This document shows positions 15,378 through 23,623 of a stretch of 37,665 nt of DNA, piece by piece (position 1 is the first letter of the stretch; every line of letters begins with the position of its first letter). The position numbers were made by a program, and so were the translations under genes. The stretch comes from Bacteroidaceae bacterium (GTDB lineage Bacteria; Bacteroidota; Bacteroidia; Bacteroidales; Bacteroidaceae), in contig JAGCJL010000042.1 in NCBI GenBank assembly GCA_017647975.1, positions 1-37,665 of the forward strand, given 5' to 3'. Below the pieces are notes generated by a model. It saw only the letters and a list, made by a program, of their open reading frames with translations. It searched no databases and had not been told where the DNA came from.

Positions 15378-16619
15378 ATGAAGAGAATTTATACAGTACT
15401 TTTTTTGTTGCTTGCAGCGTGTGTGTGTAATGCACAATTTGCAGTTTCGCATATAACTTCAATCAGGTCACCTCAAATGATGCTGAATGATGTGTGGGAT
15501 GCCCCTGCGGTAATACGTATGGGAAGTGATGATGTCATTACTTTTTCTTTTGACGAGATGTCGCATGTCTATCATCGTTATGTTTGTAAGGTTACACACC
15601 GTAATGCCGATTGGGCTCAGTCGGAACTTGGTGAGATTGATTATTTGGATGGTTTCAATGCCTTTCCGGTGGAGTGGAGCGAGAACTCGGAGAATACAAC
15701 AACTCTTTATACGCATTATGAGTTCACTATACCTAATGAGAACCTTACGTTGAAATGCTCGGGTAACTATCGTGTGGAACTCTATGATGAGGAACTGTCA
15801 GATGATGTACCTGTTGCAACATTTGATTTCTCTGTTGTAGAGCCTTTGATGTCAATCAGTGCAGAAGTTAGTGGTGATACCGACCGCTCGTTCAATGAAG
15901 GCGAGCAGCAACTCTCATTTACTGTCGATTATTCACGTTGCAATGTGCAATCACCGGCGAGTGAGATTATTCCTGTGGTTTATCAAAACCGTCGTCGCGA
16001 CAATGTCGCTATTGGTCTTAAACCTACATATATAACCGGTGGCAAACTGGAATATGTGCATAATGAGAATTTAATCTTTCAGGCAGGAAACGAGTATCGT
16101 CGTTTTGAACTGACCGACCCAAACTCTCCCGGTATGGGTGTGGATAAGGTTATTTATACCGATACTCTATATAATGCTTTATTATATACCGATATGCCCC
16201 GACGCTCTTGCTCAAATGATCGTGATGAGAATGGACGTTATTTTATAAACACTCTTGAAGGATATGGCTCAACGCTTGAGGCTGATTATGTGAATGTTCA
16301 TTTTACTCTTGACGCTCCTTATCGTACCGGTGGTAATTACTATCTTTTGGGAGATTTGACAAACTCCTGTTTGTCTAATGAGAACAAACTCTTATATGAT
16401 TATGAAGAGTGTTGTTATTTTACTTCTCGCTTATTGAAGTTGGGAGTCTATAATTATATGTATGTGTGGGTTCCTGACGGTAGCAAGCAGGCTGTTTTTG
16501 ATGCTGTTGAGGGGAACTTCTATAATGCCGAGAATGAATACCTTATCTATATATATTATAGAGCTTTTGGTGCAAGGTATGATAGACTTTTGGGTGTCGG
16601 TGAAATGAAAAGGAAATAA
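15378..16619 (+). CDS. Type IX secretion system plug protein (DUF5103)
   Basis: A 413-residue exported protein with signal peptide MKRIYTVLFLLLAACVCNAQ. The sequence fits DUF5103, now known as the T9SS plug protein: IRSPQMMLNDVWDAPAVIRM, VCKVTHRNADWAQSELGEIDYLDGFN, TLYTHYEFTIPNENL and SGNYRVELYDEE in the first domain, and a second domain with TGGNYYLLGDLTN and AEGNFYNAENEYLIYIYYR. In the Flavobacterium T9SS the plug closes the SprA translocon pore from the periplasmic side when no cargo-loaded partner is bound. No other T9SS component is in the window, but one probable cargo is (4129-4581). The gene ends before a strong bidirectional terminator. Confidence 0.88.
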   Translation: MKRIYTVLFLLLAACVCNAQFAVSHITSIRSPQMMLNDVWDAPAVIRMGSDDVITFSFDEMSHVYHRYVCKVTHRNADWAQSELGEIDYLDGFNAFPVEWSENSENTTTLYTHYEFTIPNENLTLKCSGNYRVELYDEELSDDVPVATFDFSVVEPLMSISAEVSGDTDRSFNEGEQQLSFTVDYSRCNVQSPASEIIPVVYQNRRRDNVAIGLKPTYITGGKLEYVHNENLIFQAGNEYRRFELTDPNSPGMGVDKVIYTDTLYNALLYTDMPRRSCSNDRDENGRYFINTLEGYGSTLEADYVNVHFTLDAPYRTGGNYYLLGDLTNSCLSNENKLLYDYEECCYFTSRLLKLGVYNYMYVWVPDGSKQAVFDAVEGNFYNAENEYLIYIYYRAFGARYDRLLGVGEMKRK

Positions 16620-16681
16620 AAACGACTGCGTATCGGGTATTCTAACTTGGCAATACTCGTTGTTGAATATATTTTTTATAT

Positions 16682-16712
16682 AAAGAGGGGTGACATCACG
16701 TCACCCCTCTTT
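16682..16712. terminator. Bidirectional terminator between the T9SS plug and WecA-type genes
   Basis: Exact 13-nt arms AAAGAGGGGTGAC (16682-16694) and GTCACCCCTCTTT (16700-16712), loop ATCAC. A and T runs flank it, so it can act on both strands. Confidence 0.9.
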
Positions 16713-16726
16713 ATTGCTTTTTTGTG

Positions 16727-17893
16727 TTAGAGCTTATCTATCAAGTTCTGTACCTTTATCCAGATACCTTTTTTCTCAAAGTGCATTGCTTTTGCTATTC
16801 TTTGTAAACATTTCAATGTCTTTCCGTTCTTCTGTAACTTCTTGTTTGCATATCCATAGAAAAGGAATGTGGCTGTAATGCTTATCGCAAGTACTACATA
16901 TAATTGTATGTCTATTGATGCTCCAAGTTTATATGTAACAAACCATGCAATAACAACCAAGAAGTTCATTGAAAGTATGCTCACTGTTGTACCCAAATGA
17001 GAGAATCCTAAGTCTATAAACATGTGGTGTAAGTGAGTCTTGTCGGGATAAAAAGGTGATGTACCTCTTATTATACGTGATGTCATTACTCTCAATGTGT
17101 CAAAAATGGGAATAGCCAAAAAAGCTAATGTCATAGGAATCAAACCCATACCCTTTGCGGCAAATATTGCACATTCAGTATCGTCTTTCAAAATGTTTAT
17201 GACAAACATAGACATCATTGTTCCTATTACAAGTGTACCACCATCGCCAATGAACATCTTTGTCTTGTATCCAAAAACATTGTGCAAGAAGAATGGTACT
17301 ATAGCACCAGCTGCCGATACGGCAAGTGTTGTCATGACAATATTTCCTGAATTGTAGAATATTATTGCAAACAGAACCGATGCCATGAAGCAGAAGCCAG
17401 AGGATAGTCCGTTTACACCGTCAATCAGGTTTATGGCATTTATGATTCCTACGGCTGCAAAAATGGTCAATGGCCATGAAATCCATTCAGGAATGGCGTG
17501 AACACCCCATAACCCCCAGAAATTATTTATAGATGCGTCATTGACATACATTAGCCATGCAACAACTAAAATTTCTATTATGAATCTCATTTTGGGTGAA
17601 AGGTCTATAACGTCATCCATGGTTCCAATATATAGCATTATCAACATTGCTGTTGTAAGCATGAATGCATTAGGACAATTGAAAATGGCTTGTGAACTGC
17701 AAATTCCAATAACAATGCCAAAGAATACGGCCATACCGCCCATTACCGGTACCGGATTGCGTTGCAATTTACGGGCGTCAGGGTTATCGACAAGGTTTTT
17801 TAGTATTGCGATTTTAAGTATTTTGGGGTGTATCCATAATGTGCCTAAAAGTGAAAGAACTGCCGGCAACAGGAAATTATGTACCTCAATCAT
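16727..17893 (-). CDS. WecA/MraY-type undecaprenyl-phosphate sugar-1-phosphate transferase
   Basis: A 388-residue polytopic membrane protein with about ten hydrophobic segments. It belongs to the polyprenyl-phosphate N-acetylhexosamine-1-phosphate transferases (GT4-like, WecA/MraY/TagO). Motifs: NPDARKLQRNPVPVMGG (residues 37-53), the Mg-binding pair Asp93-Asp94 in GTMDDVIDL, NAINLIDGVNGLSSG (152-166), FIGDGG with Asp217, and the cytoplasmic HLHH motif at 287-290 (DKTHLHHMF), typical of WecA/TagO rather than MraY. It would load the first sugar onto the lipid carrier for O-antigen, capsule or a surface polymer such as that of the 29-35 kb cluster. It faces a shared upstream region with manC. 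Confidence 0.9.
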   Translation of the reverse strand: MIEVHNFLLPAVLSLLGTLWIHPKILKIAILKNLVDNPDARKLQRNPVPVMGGMAVFFGIVIGICSSQAIFNCPNAFMLTTAMLIMLYIGTMDDVIDLSPKMRFIIEILVVAWLMYVNDASINNFWGLWGVHAIPEWISWPLTIFAAVGIINAINLIDGVNGLSSGFCFMASVLFAIIFYNSGNIVMTTLAVSAAGAIVPFFLHNVFGYKTKMFIGDGGTLVIGTMMSMFVINILKDDTECAIFAAKGMGLIPMTLAFLAIPIFDTLRVMTSRIIRGTSPFYPDKTHLHHMFIDLGFSHLGTTVSILSMNFLVVIAWFVTYKLGASIDIQLYVVLAISITATFLFYGYANKKLQKNGKTLKCLQRIAKAMHFEKKGIWIKVQNLIDKL

Positions 17894-17981
17894 GGCTCTT
17901 TATTCAATGTAAAACTTTATAAATCGTATATATTTTTTCTCTAATTGTAGCCAAAACAATATTTTATTGTATGGCTTCGGG

Positions 17982-17989
17982 CAAATATA
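17982..17989 (-). promoter_or_regulatory. Possible promoter of the WecA-type gene, -7 box
   Basis: Minus strand reads TATATTTG, exact TAnnTTTG, about 90 nt before the start codon at 17893. No -33 box is obvious. Confidence 0.35.
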
Positions 17990-18067
17990 TAACTTTTGTT
18001 TGTGAAAAAAAAATAATAACAATAAAACTTTATGCGGTTTAAATATTGTACTTAATTTTTATTACAC

Positions 18068-18075
18068 TACTTTTG
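18068..18075 (+). promoter_or_regulatory. Probable manC promoter, -7 box with -33-like ATTG
   Basis: TACTTTTG fits TAnnTTTG, and ATTG at 18044-18047 sits 20 nt upstream, near the expected -33 TTTG. The leader to the manC ATG would be about 72 nt. Confidence 0.45.
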
Positions 18076-18153
18076 TATTTGATTGGTTTGAATATGGAAA
18101 TATTCTTTAACCTCTTATTCTCCTTTGTTTGATAATTAAATATAATGTAAATT

Positions 18154-19209
18154 ATGGCTTCAAATCATGTTGTAATAATGGCTGGAGGTGTAGGTAGCCG
18201 TTTTTGGCCTATGAGTACATCTGATATGCCCAAACAATTTGTAGATGTGTTGGGCTGTGGAAAGTCTATGTTGCAGTTGACATTTGAACGCTTTAAGGAT
18301 ATTTGTCCCGAAAATAATTTCTGGGTTTTAACCTCGGAGAAATATGTTCCATTGGTTAAAGAGCAGTTACCGATGTTGGCCGATGATCATATTCTTAGAG
18401 AACCTTGTCGCCGAAGTACCGCACCATGCATTGCTTATGCCGCATGGAAAATCAAGAAAATTGATCCTAATGCCAATATGGTGGTTGCTCCAAGTGACCA
18501 CTTTGTTGCCGATGTCGATGAATTCCGTCGTGTCATTAAGTCTTCACTTGAGTTTGTTGCCGACTCCGATGCAATAATGACCATAGGTATAAGACCGACA
18601 CGCCCCGATACCGGATATGGCTATATTGAGGCTGTACTTGGCAGTGCATCACTCTCTAATAAGGAGGTATTCCGTGTTGATTCATTTAAGGAAAAACCAT
18701 CATTGGATGTCGCGAGTGTTTATATTACAAAGAAGAATTTCTATTGGAATTCCGGTATATTCATTTGGAATGTCTCTACTATAGTTAATGCGTTCAGGGT
18801 TTATCAATCTCCTATAGCATCTGTTTTTGAATCTTTGATGCCCTATTACGGAACACCTGAGGAACAGGAATATGTAAATGAGAGATTCCCCGAATGTAGA
18901 AATATTTCTGTTGATTATGCCATTATGGAGCGTGCCGACGAGATATTTGTATTTCCTGCAGAGTTTGGCTGGAGTGATATCGGTACTTGGCATTCATTGG
19001 CAAATAATCTTCAAAAGGATATAAATAGTAATGCAGCATTGGGCTCGGATGTGCGTTTTGCTGAATCACATAATTGCTTGGTTGATACCCGCGGTATTAA
19101 AAAGGTGGTTGTGATAGGAATGGATAATTGCGTGATTGCCGAAAATAACGGTTCCTTGCTCGTGTGTAAAATAAGTGAAGAAAACCGAATTCAGGATTTC
19201 TTGGATTGA
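18154..19209 (+). CDS. manC: Mannose-1-phosphate guanylyltransferase
   Basis: A 351-residue nucleotidyltransferase that makes GDP-mannose from GTP and mannose-1-phosphate, precursor of mannose and fucose units of surface glycans. Motifs: VVIMAGGVGSRFWPMS with GGVGSRFWP at residues 11-19, then DMPKQFVDVLG, EPCRRSTAPCIAYAA, VVAPSDHFVAD, IGIRPTRPDTGYGYIE, VDSFKEKPS, YWNSGIFIWN and FGWSDIGTWHSL. The C-terminal cupin isomerase domain of bifunctional ManC/AlgA is absent; the length is that of the monofunctional enzyme. It is a single-gene unit closed by a strong hairpin. Confidence 0.95.
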   Translation: MASNHVVIMAGGVGSRFWPMSTSDMPKQFVDVLGCGKSMLQLTFERFKDICPENNFWVLTSEKYVPLVKEQLPMLADDHILREPCRRSTAPCIAYAAWKIKKIDPNANMVVAPSDHFVADVDEFRRVIKSSLEFVADSDAIMTIGIRPTRPDTGYGYIEAVLGSASLSNKEVFRVDSFKEKPSLDVASVYITKKNFYWNSGIFIWNVSTIVNAFRVYQSPIASVFESLMPYYGTPEEQEYVNERFPECRNISVDYAIMERADEIFVFPAEFGWSDIGTWHSLANNLQKDINSNAALGSDVRFAESHNCLVDTRGIKKVVVIGMDNCVIAENNGSLLVCKISEENRIQDFLD

Positions 19210-19225
19210 TAGAATATAATGAATA

Positions 19226-19264
19226 AAACAAAAAGGATGAAACACAGTTTCATCCTTTTTGTTT
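19226..19264. terminator. Bidirectional terminator between manC and the TPR gene
   Basis: Exact 18-nt arms (19226-19243 and 19247-19264) with loop ACA; A5 and T5 runs lie within the stem. The TPR-gene stop codon (from 19250) is inside the right arm. Confidence 0.9.
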
Positions 19265-20662
19265 GACTTGTTCTATAAATTCTTCAACAGCGATGTTTGC
19301 ATTGTATGGTAAATCAAAAAGCTCAAAAACAAGATATGATTTACCCGCTAATGCATTTGTTATAGCAGTTTGGGCTTCAGTTTGTTCATCTGTTTTCCAT
19401 AGGATATAGGCCAAATAAGCATCAACATCTGTCGGGTCGGTAAAGAGTTCCTTTACATAGTTGAAAACACGTTTGGCAAGAATGAGATGCCCATATTTTA
19501 CTAAATGTATTCCTAACTGATAAATTTCTTCAGCTTCGTTCCAGCCGGCCAATTCATACTTGTTAAGTTCTTCAAATGTTGACCAATCCTTATTCTTCAA
19601 TTCATAAAGGTGACTGTCGTGGAATATGAATTGTCTATAATCCTTGTTGGATTTCATCAGTAAGGCCATTGACAGGGCATCTTCGGCCAAAGTCGTTTCG
19701 CCCATCTCGTCCAAGAGCATAGCTTTGTTTACTCTTGCAACCATAGTTTCGCCACTTCCTTCTTGCGACAATTTTATTATGTTGACAAAGATTTTCAATG
19801 CACCCTCTTTGTCTCCTTCTTTGTATAGTGCTAGGGCATAATAAAAGAGTGCATCCAAGGGGCTGTTCTGCTTTTGGGCTTGTTCTTTAAAGATTGACTT
19901 GGCACGCTTATAGTCACGCATGCGGTAGTAACATAGTGCTTGCATGAACATTGCGTAGTCAATATCAGGGTTTATGTCCGTTTCGTATTCAAAACATTCC
20001 AATGCTTTGCCATATTTGTTCGTCATGTAGTAAATGTGGCCTAACTGTTCCCAATAAGAGATGTTGTAAGGCTCGTCATCGAGTAACTTGTTGTAAATTT
20101 CGACAGCACTCTGTATCTCCTGTAATTCAACAAGGCTTTCGGCTCTTACCTCAATAATGCTCTTGATGTGTGGTGCTTTTTTTAGAATCTTATCGCAAAG
20201 CATCAGTACTTCCTGTGCTAATCCGCAGTCAAGCAGTATTTCAAGGGCATAATAGGTGTATTCGTCGTCGGCATTTAGGTTTTTAAGTAATCCGGTTATG
20301 ATTTCTTGTGCCTTCTGTGTCTCTTTTAGCATTACATGGGTTTCAGCTTTGAGCAGAGCCAGTTCTTCATCAAATATATCTATGTTGTCAAATAATTTGA
20401 TTGCTTTCGTAGCTTCTCCTTTGAACAGCAGGATCCTGATTTCCATTCTTGTACACTCGTCGGTGTTTGGATAGAGTCTCTTTGCAAAGGTAAAGGCATT
20501 TAATGCTATTTCAAACTTGTTGTTTGCTAATCCGTATGATAACAGGTCGGCAAGTTCCTCGACGTTGAAATATGGTATGGTGTTAAGCTTTACAGCCTGT
20601 TCATACTTCTTTAGTGTATCGAGGAACTCTTTTGAATTATAATATTCTCTATCGAAATTCAT
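19250..20662 (-). CDS. Tetratricopeptide-repeat protein
   Basis: A 470-residue protein without a signal peptide and built almost entirely of helical pairs. TPR consensus repeats are clearest in the middle, for example KSIIEVRAESLVELQEIQSA, ISYWEQLGHIYYMTNKYGKA, AMFMQALCYYRMRDYKRAK and ALFYYALALYKEGDKEGA, with W/L-G/A-Y and P-positions at 34-residue spacing. It would be a cytoplasmic scaffold; no partner can be named. It starts 23 nt after glnS on the same strand and so is probably co-transcribed with it. The final codons lie in the terminator shared with manC. Confidence 0.9.
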   Translation of the reverse strand: MNFDREYYNSKEFLDTLKKYEQAVKLNTIPYFNVEELADLLSYGLANNKFEIALNAFTFAKRLYPNTDECTRMEIRILLFKGEATKAIKLFDNIDIFDEELALLKAETHVMLKETQKAQEIITGLLKNLNADDEYTYYALEILLDCGLAQEVLMLCDKILKKAPHIKSIIEVRAESLVELQEIQSAVEIYNKLLDDEPYNISYWEQLGHIYYMTNKYGKALECFEYETDINPDIDYAMFMQALCYYRMRDYKRAKSIFKEQAQKQNSPLDALFYYALALYKEGDKEGALKIFVNIIKLSQEGSGETMVARVNKAMLLDEMGETTLAEDALSMALLMKSNKDYRQFIFHDSHLYELKNKDWSTFEELNKYELAGWNEAEEIYQLGIHLVKYGHLILAKRVFNYVKELFTDPTDVDAYLAYILWKTDEQTEAQTAITNALAGKSYLVFELFDLPYNANIAVEEFIEQVKQKG

Positions 20663-20685
20663 TGCCTGTCTGTAGTAGTGTTGGA

Positions 20686-22428
20686 TTATTTGCCTTTTAT
20701 CTTATTCCAAGTGTCTTTGAGTGATACGGTGCGGTTGAAAATAAGATTATCCGGTGTTGAGTCGGGGTCAACATTGAAATATCCTATTCTCTGGAACTGC
20801 AGGTAATCAAGCGGCTTGCATGAGGTGAGGTATTTCTCTACGTAGCAGTTCTTCAAAACTTTAAGTGAATCGGGATTTATCATCTCCTTCATTGCTGTGA
20901 GTGCATCACAGTTCTTGGCTTCGCGTATTGCAGCCATTTCGTCGCGTGGGTTCTCGGCACTCCACAAGCGGTCGTAGAGGCGTACTTCTGCTTTTTGGCA
21001 ATGGTCGCAACTAACCCAATGGATTGTGCTCTTGACCTTGCGGTTTGCTTCAGCTTCTCCTGTTTTGGTTTCAGGGATGTACTCACATAGAACCTCGGTG
21101 ACATTGCCATTCTCGTCCTTGTTGCAGCCTGTGCAAAGAACAATATATGCATTCTTCAGGCGTACTTCGCGTCCTGGAGTCAGGCGGAAATAGTTCTTGG
21201 GGGCATCTTCCATGAAGTCGTCACGCTCAATCCATAGTTCGCGGCTGAACTCTATGGTGTGTGTGCCATCCTCTGATCTTTCGGGGTTGTTTATGGCTGT
21301 CAGCTCCTCAACTTTATCTTCGGGGTAATTTGTAATTACAAGTTTTACTGGGTTGATAACTGCAGAAACACGTGTAGCACGGCTGTTAAGATCCTCTCGT
21401 ACTGCACTTTCAAGCAATGCGAAATCATTGAGAGCATCGTATGTGGTATAACCGATTTTATCAACGAAGTTTCTGATAGATTCGGGTGAGTAGCCACGAC
21501 GACGGAAACCGCATAGTGTTGGCATACGTGGGTCGTCCCATCCGTTTACCAATCCCTCTTTTACAAGTATCAGCAGGTTGCGTTTGCTCATCAATGTGTA
21601 GTTGAGGTTGAGCTTGTTGAACTCATACTGGCGTGGGCGGTTATCGTCAAGGTCCTTTTCGTTTTTAACCCAATCAACGAAAAGGTCATAAAGCGGACGG
21701 TGAGGAACAAACTCCAGTGTACATAATGAGTGTGTTACTCCCTCGAAATAGTCGCTCTGTCCATGTGCGAAGTCGTACATTGGATATGCTTTCCACTTTT
21801 CGCCGGTACGGTGGTGTGCCGCCTTTACAACGCGGTAGATGATTGGGTCGCGGAAGTGCATGTTGGGGCTTGCCATGTCAATTTTTGCACGCAGAACCAT
21901 ACGGCCTTCCTCAATCTCTCCGGTGTTCATCTTTTGAAACAGTTCAAGGCTCTCTTCAATGGGACGGTCACGATAAGGACTGTTTACACCGGGCTGTGTT
22001 GGTGTTCCTTTCTGCTCAGCAATCTGTTCTGCAGTTTGCTCGTCTATGTATGCTTTGCCTTCTTTTATGAGGTTTATGGCAAAATCCCAAAGCTGGTCAA
22101 AATAATCCGAAGCATAATATACATTGGCCCAATCGAATCCTAACCATTTGATATCTTCCATAATGGCATCTACATACTCAACATCTTCCTTAGTTGGGTT
22201 TGTGTCGTCAAAACGCAAATTGCAGATACCGTTGTATTTCTGTGCCATACCAAAATCCAGACAGATAGCCTTGGCGTGACCTATGTGAAGATAACCGTTG
22301 GGTTCGGGTGGGAAACGTGTCTGTACTTTACCTCCGTTCTTACCCAGCTCAAGGTCATTTACAATAATTTGCTCAATGAAACTGATGCTCTTTTTTTCGC
22401 TCTTTTCGGTTTCGTTATTTACACTCAT
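20686..22428 (-). CDS. glnS: Glutamine--tRNA ligase
   Basis: A 580-residue class I synthetase. The class I HIGH signature is in PPEPNGYLHIGHAKAICLDFG near residue 45, and the KMSKS-type signature appears as LMSKRN in the NYTLMSKRNLLILV stretch. Other family features are FDDTNPTKEDVEYVDAI, YRDRPIEESLELFQKM, AYPMYDFAHGQSDYFEGVTHSLCTLEF and GWDDPRMPTLCGFRRRGY. Two beta-barrel anticodon-binding domains follow (about 340-580), as in E. coli GlnS. A Cys-rich stretch (VLCTGCNK, WVSCDHCQK) in the C-terminal barrels is a feature of the Bacteroidetes enzyme that could bind metal. First gene of a pair with the TPR gene. Confidence 0.97.
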   Translation of the reverse strand: MSVNNETEKSEKKSISFIEQIIVNDLELGKNGGKVQTRFPPEPNGYLHIGHAKAICLDFGMAQKYNGICNLRFDDTNPTKEDVEYVDAIMEDIKWLGFDWANVYYASDYFDQLWDFAINLIKEGKAYIDEQTAEQIAEQKGTPTQPGVNSPYRDRPIEESLELFQKMNTGEIEEGRMVLRAKIDMASPNMHFRDPIIYRVVKAAHHRTGEKWKAYPMYDFAHGQSDYFEGVTHSLCTLEFVPHRPLYDLFVDWVKNEKDLDDNRPRQYEFNKLNLNYTLMSKRNLLILVKEGLVNGWDDPRMPTLCGFRRRGYSPESIRNFVDKIGYTTYDALNDFALLESAVREDLNSRATRVSAVINPVKLVITNYPEDKVEELTAINNPERSEDGTHTIEFSRELWIERDDFMEDAPKNYFRLTPGREVRLKNAYIVLCTGCNKDENGNVTEVLCEYIPETKTGEAEANRKVKSTIHWVSCDHCQKAEVRLYDRLWSAENPRDEMAAIREAKNCDALTAMKEMINPDSLKVLKNCYVEKYLTSCKPLDYLQFQRIGYFNVDPDSTPDNLIFNRTVSLKDTWNKIKGK

Positions 22429-22499
22429 TGTGATATATGTTTTTTAGTTATTCGTATGCATTGGAATGTCTGTACGGCAAATAAGTCTCGTACAACCTA

Positions 22500-22507
22500 C
22501 AAAATTA
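22500..22507 (-). promoter_or_regulatory. Probable glnS promoter, -7 box
   Basis: Minus strand reads TAATTTTG (TAnnTTTG). Transcription would start near 22493, about 65 nt before the glnS start. A weak -33-like TTG lies about 23 nt further up. Confidence 0.4.
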
Positions 22508-22579
22508 AGTCATTTTTTTCAAAAATGAAACAATAATAGTGTTTAGCTTTCTGTTGGAATGGAATATAGTGTGGAGAAA

Positions 22580-23464
22580 TTACCCTCTTTGCTTTCTGTT
22601 GAGCAGAAAATATCCGAGTTTGTAAAGGTTTAGTATTGTCAGTGATGGCGTTTTGCTTGTAAGGTTTTTTACCATAGTGCTACGGAATTGTCTCCAAACA
22701 AAAAGATACACTCTTGTCATGTGCCAACGACTAAGCTTGCTTACTGCGGAAAGTAAAGGTGTGGTGCCTATTTCTTTCTCAATTTCACTTAATGTCATAA
22801 GTGATTGCTCTACTTTGGAAAGGAATATGGCATTTTTCTCTAATCCGTTGTGTAATAATTTGTTGTTGATGTGTAGTATCTCAATGCCGCGTTTTTCCAA
22901 TTCTTTGCCAAAGAGTGTGTCCTCGTAGCCATAACGTGTTATTTCCGGCTTAAAGAATATAGAGGTGAACAACTCTTTTTTTATAGCAAAATTAAATGTT
23001 GAGAATTCGTTGTATGGCCTTTGATTACGTAGGTCTGCATCTCTGCGTTTGTCAGCATTTTTCTCATATCTGTAACGCAGGGAACACTCTTTGTTGGTTA
23101 ATGTGTCGGCATGGTATAGTCCTCCGCATACAACATCATAATCTTTCAGTGCTTTTATGTAACATTCAAGAAAATCATCTTTCTCAACAATTGCATCACT
23201 GTCAATGAAAAGTATGTACGGAAACTTGGCTTCAACGGCGAGCAGGTTACGTATGTTGGCACGGCCGATATTGTCGGTTCTTATGATTCTGCGACAATTT
23301 GTCAATATGTCTGCATTGATGTTCTTTTCGAGAAAATCATGGCGTGTACCATCTTCGCCTACGATAATTTCGTAGTCGTATTCCATCTTTTCTCCTTGCT
23401 CATGCAATTGTTCAATGAGTTGATGGCAGTCGTAATCTTTTGTCGGAATCAGGATAGATAACAT
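22580..23464 (-). CDS. Glycosyltransferase family 2
   Basis: A 294-residue GT-A fold glycosyltransferase. The N-terminal LSILIPTKDYDCHQLIEQL and EIIVGEDGTRHDF form the nucleotide-binding half; the metal-binding D-x-D is FIDSDAIV (Asp88, Asp90); FNFAIKKELF and RYGYEDTLFGKELEKRG form the acceptor half with an E-D catalytic-type pair. Donor and acceptor are not predictable. No membrane segment is evident apart from a C-terminal amphipathic, basic tail (LYKLGYFLLNRKQRG). A TATTTTTG box at 23472-23479 on the minus strand lies only about 8 nt before the start codon, so any transcript from it would be nearly leaderless. It is separated from glnS by 151 nt. Confidence 0.88.
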   Translation of the reverse strand: MLSILIPTKDYDCHQLIEQLHEQGEKMEYDYEIIVGEDGTRHDFLEKNINADILTNCRRIIRTDNIGRANIRNLLAVEAKFPYILFIDSDAIVEKDDFLECYIKALKDYDVVCGGLYHADTLTNKECSLRYRYEKNADKRRDADLRNQRPYNEFSTFNFAIKKELFTSIFFKPEITRYGYEDTLFGKELEKRGIEILHINNKLLHNGLEKNAIFLSKVEQSLMTLSEIEKEIGTTPLLSAVSKLSRWHMTRVYLFVWRQFRSTMVKNLTSKTPSLTILNLYKLGYFLLNRKQRG

Positions 23465-23571
23465 AACATTGCAAAAATATCAAAAAAGTTGTAATGTGTG
23501 TATATAATCGTTGTTTTTGTTTTCAAAAATAGAAATGATTCATGTTATTTCGATTTCTGAATATATTTTCG

Positions 23572-23579
23572 TATCTTCG
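23572..23579 (+). promoter_or_regulatory. Probable fhs promoter
   Basis: TATCTTCG, a common -7 variant, with TTTC at 23548-23551 about 20 nt upstream as a -33-like box. The leader to the fhs ATG is about 38 nt. Confidence 0.5.
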
Positions 23580-23623
23580 CACTCTATAATACAGAATAAT
23601 AGTTTTAATTAAATATAATTTTT

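Noticed and set aside
19250-19264. Attenuator of the TPR gene
   Set aside because: The hairpin is at the gene's 3' end, so it can only act as a terminator for it and for manC.
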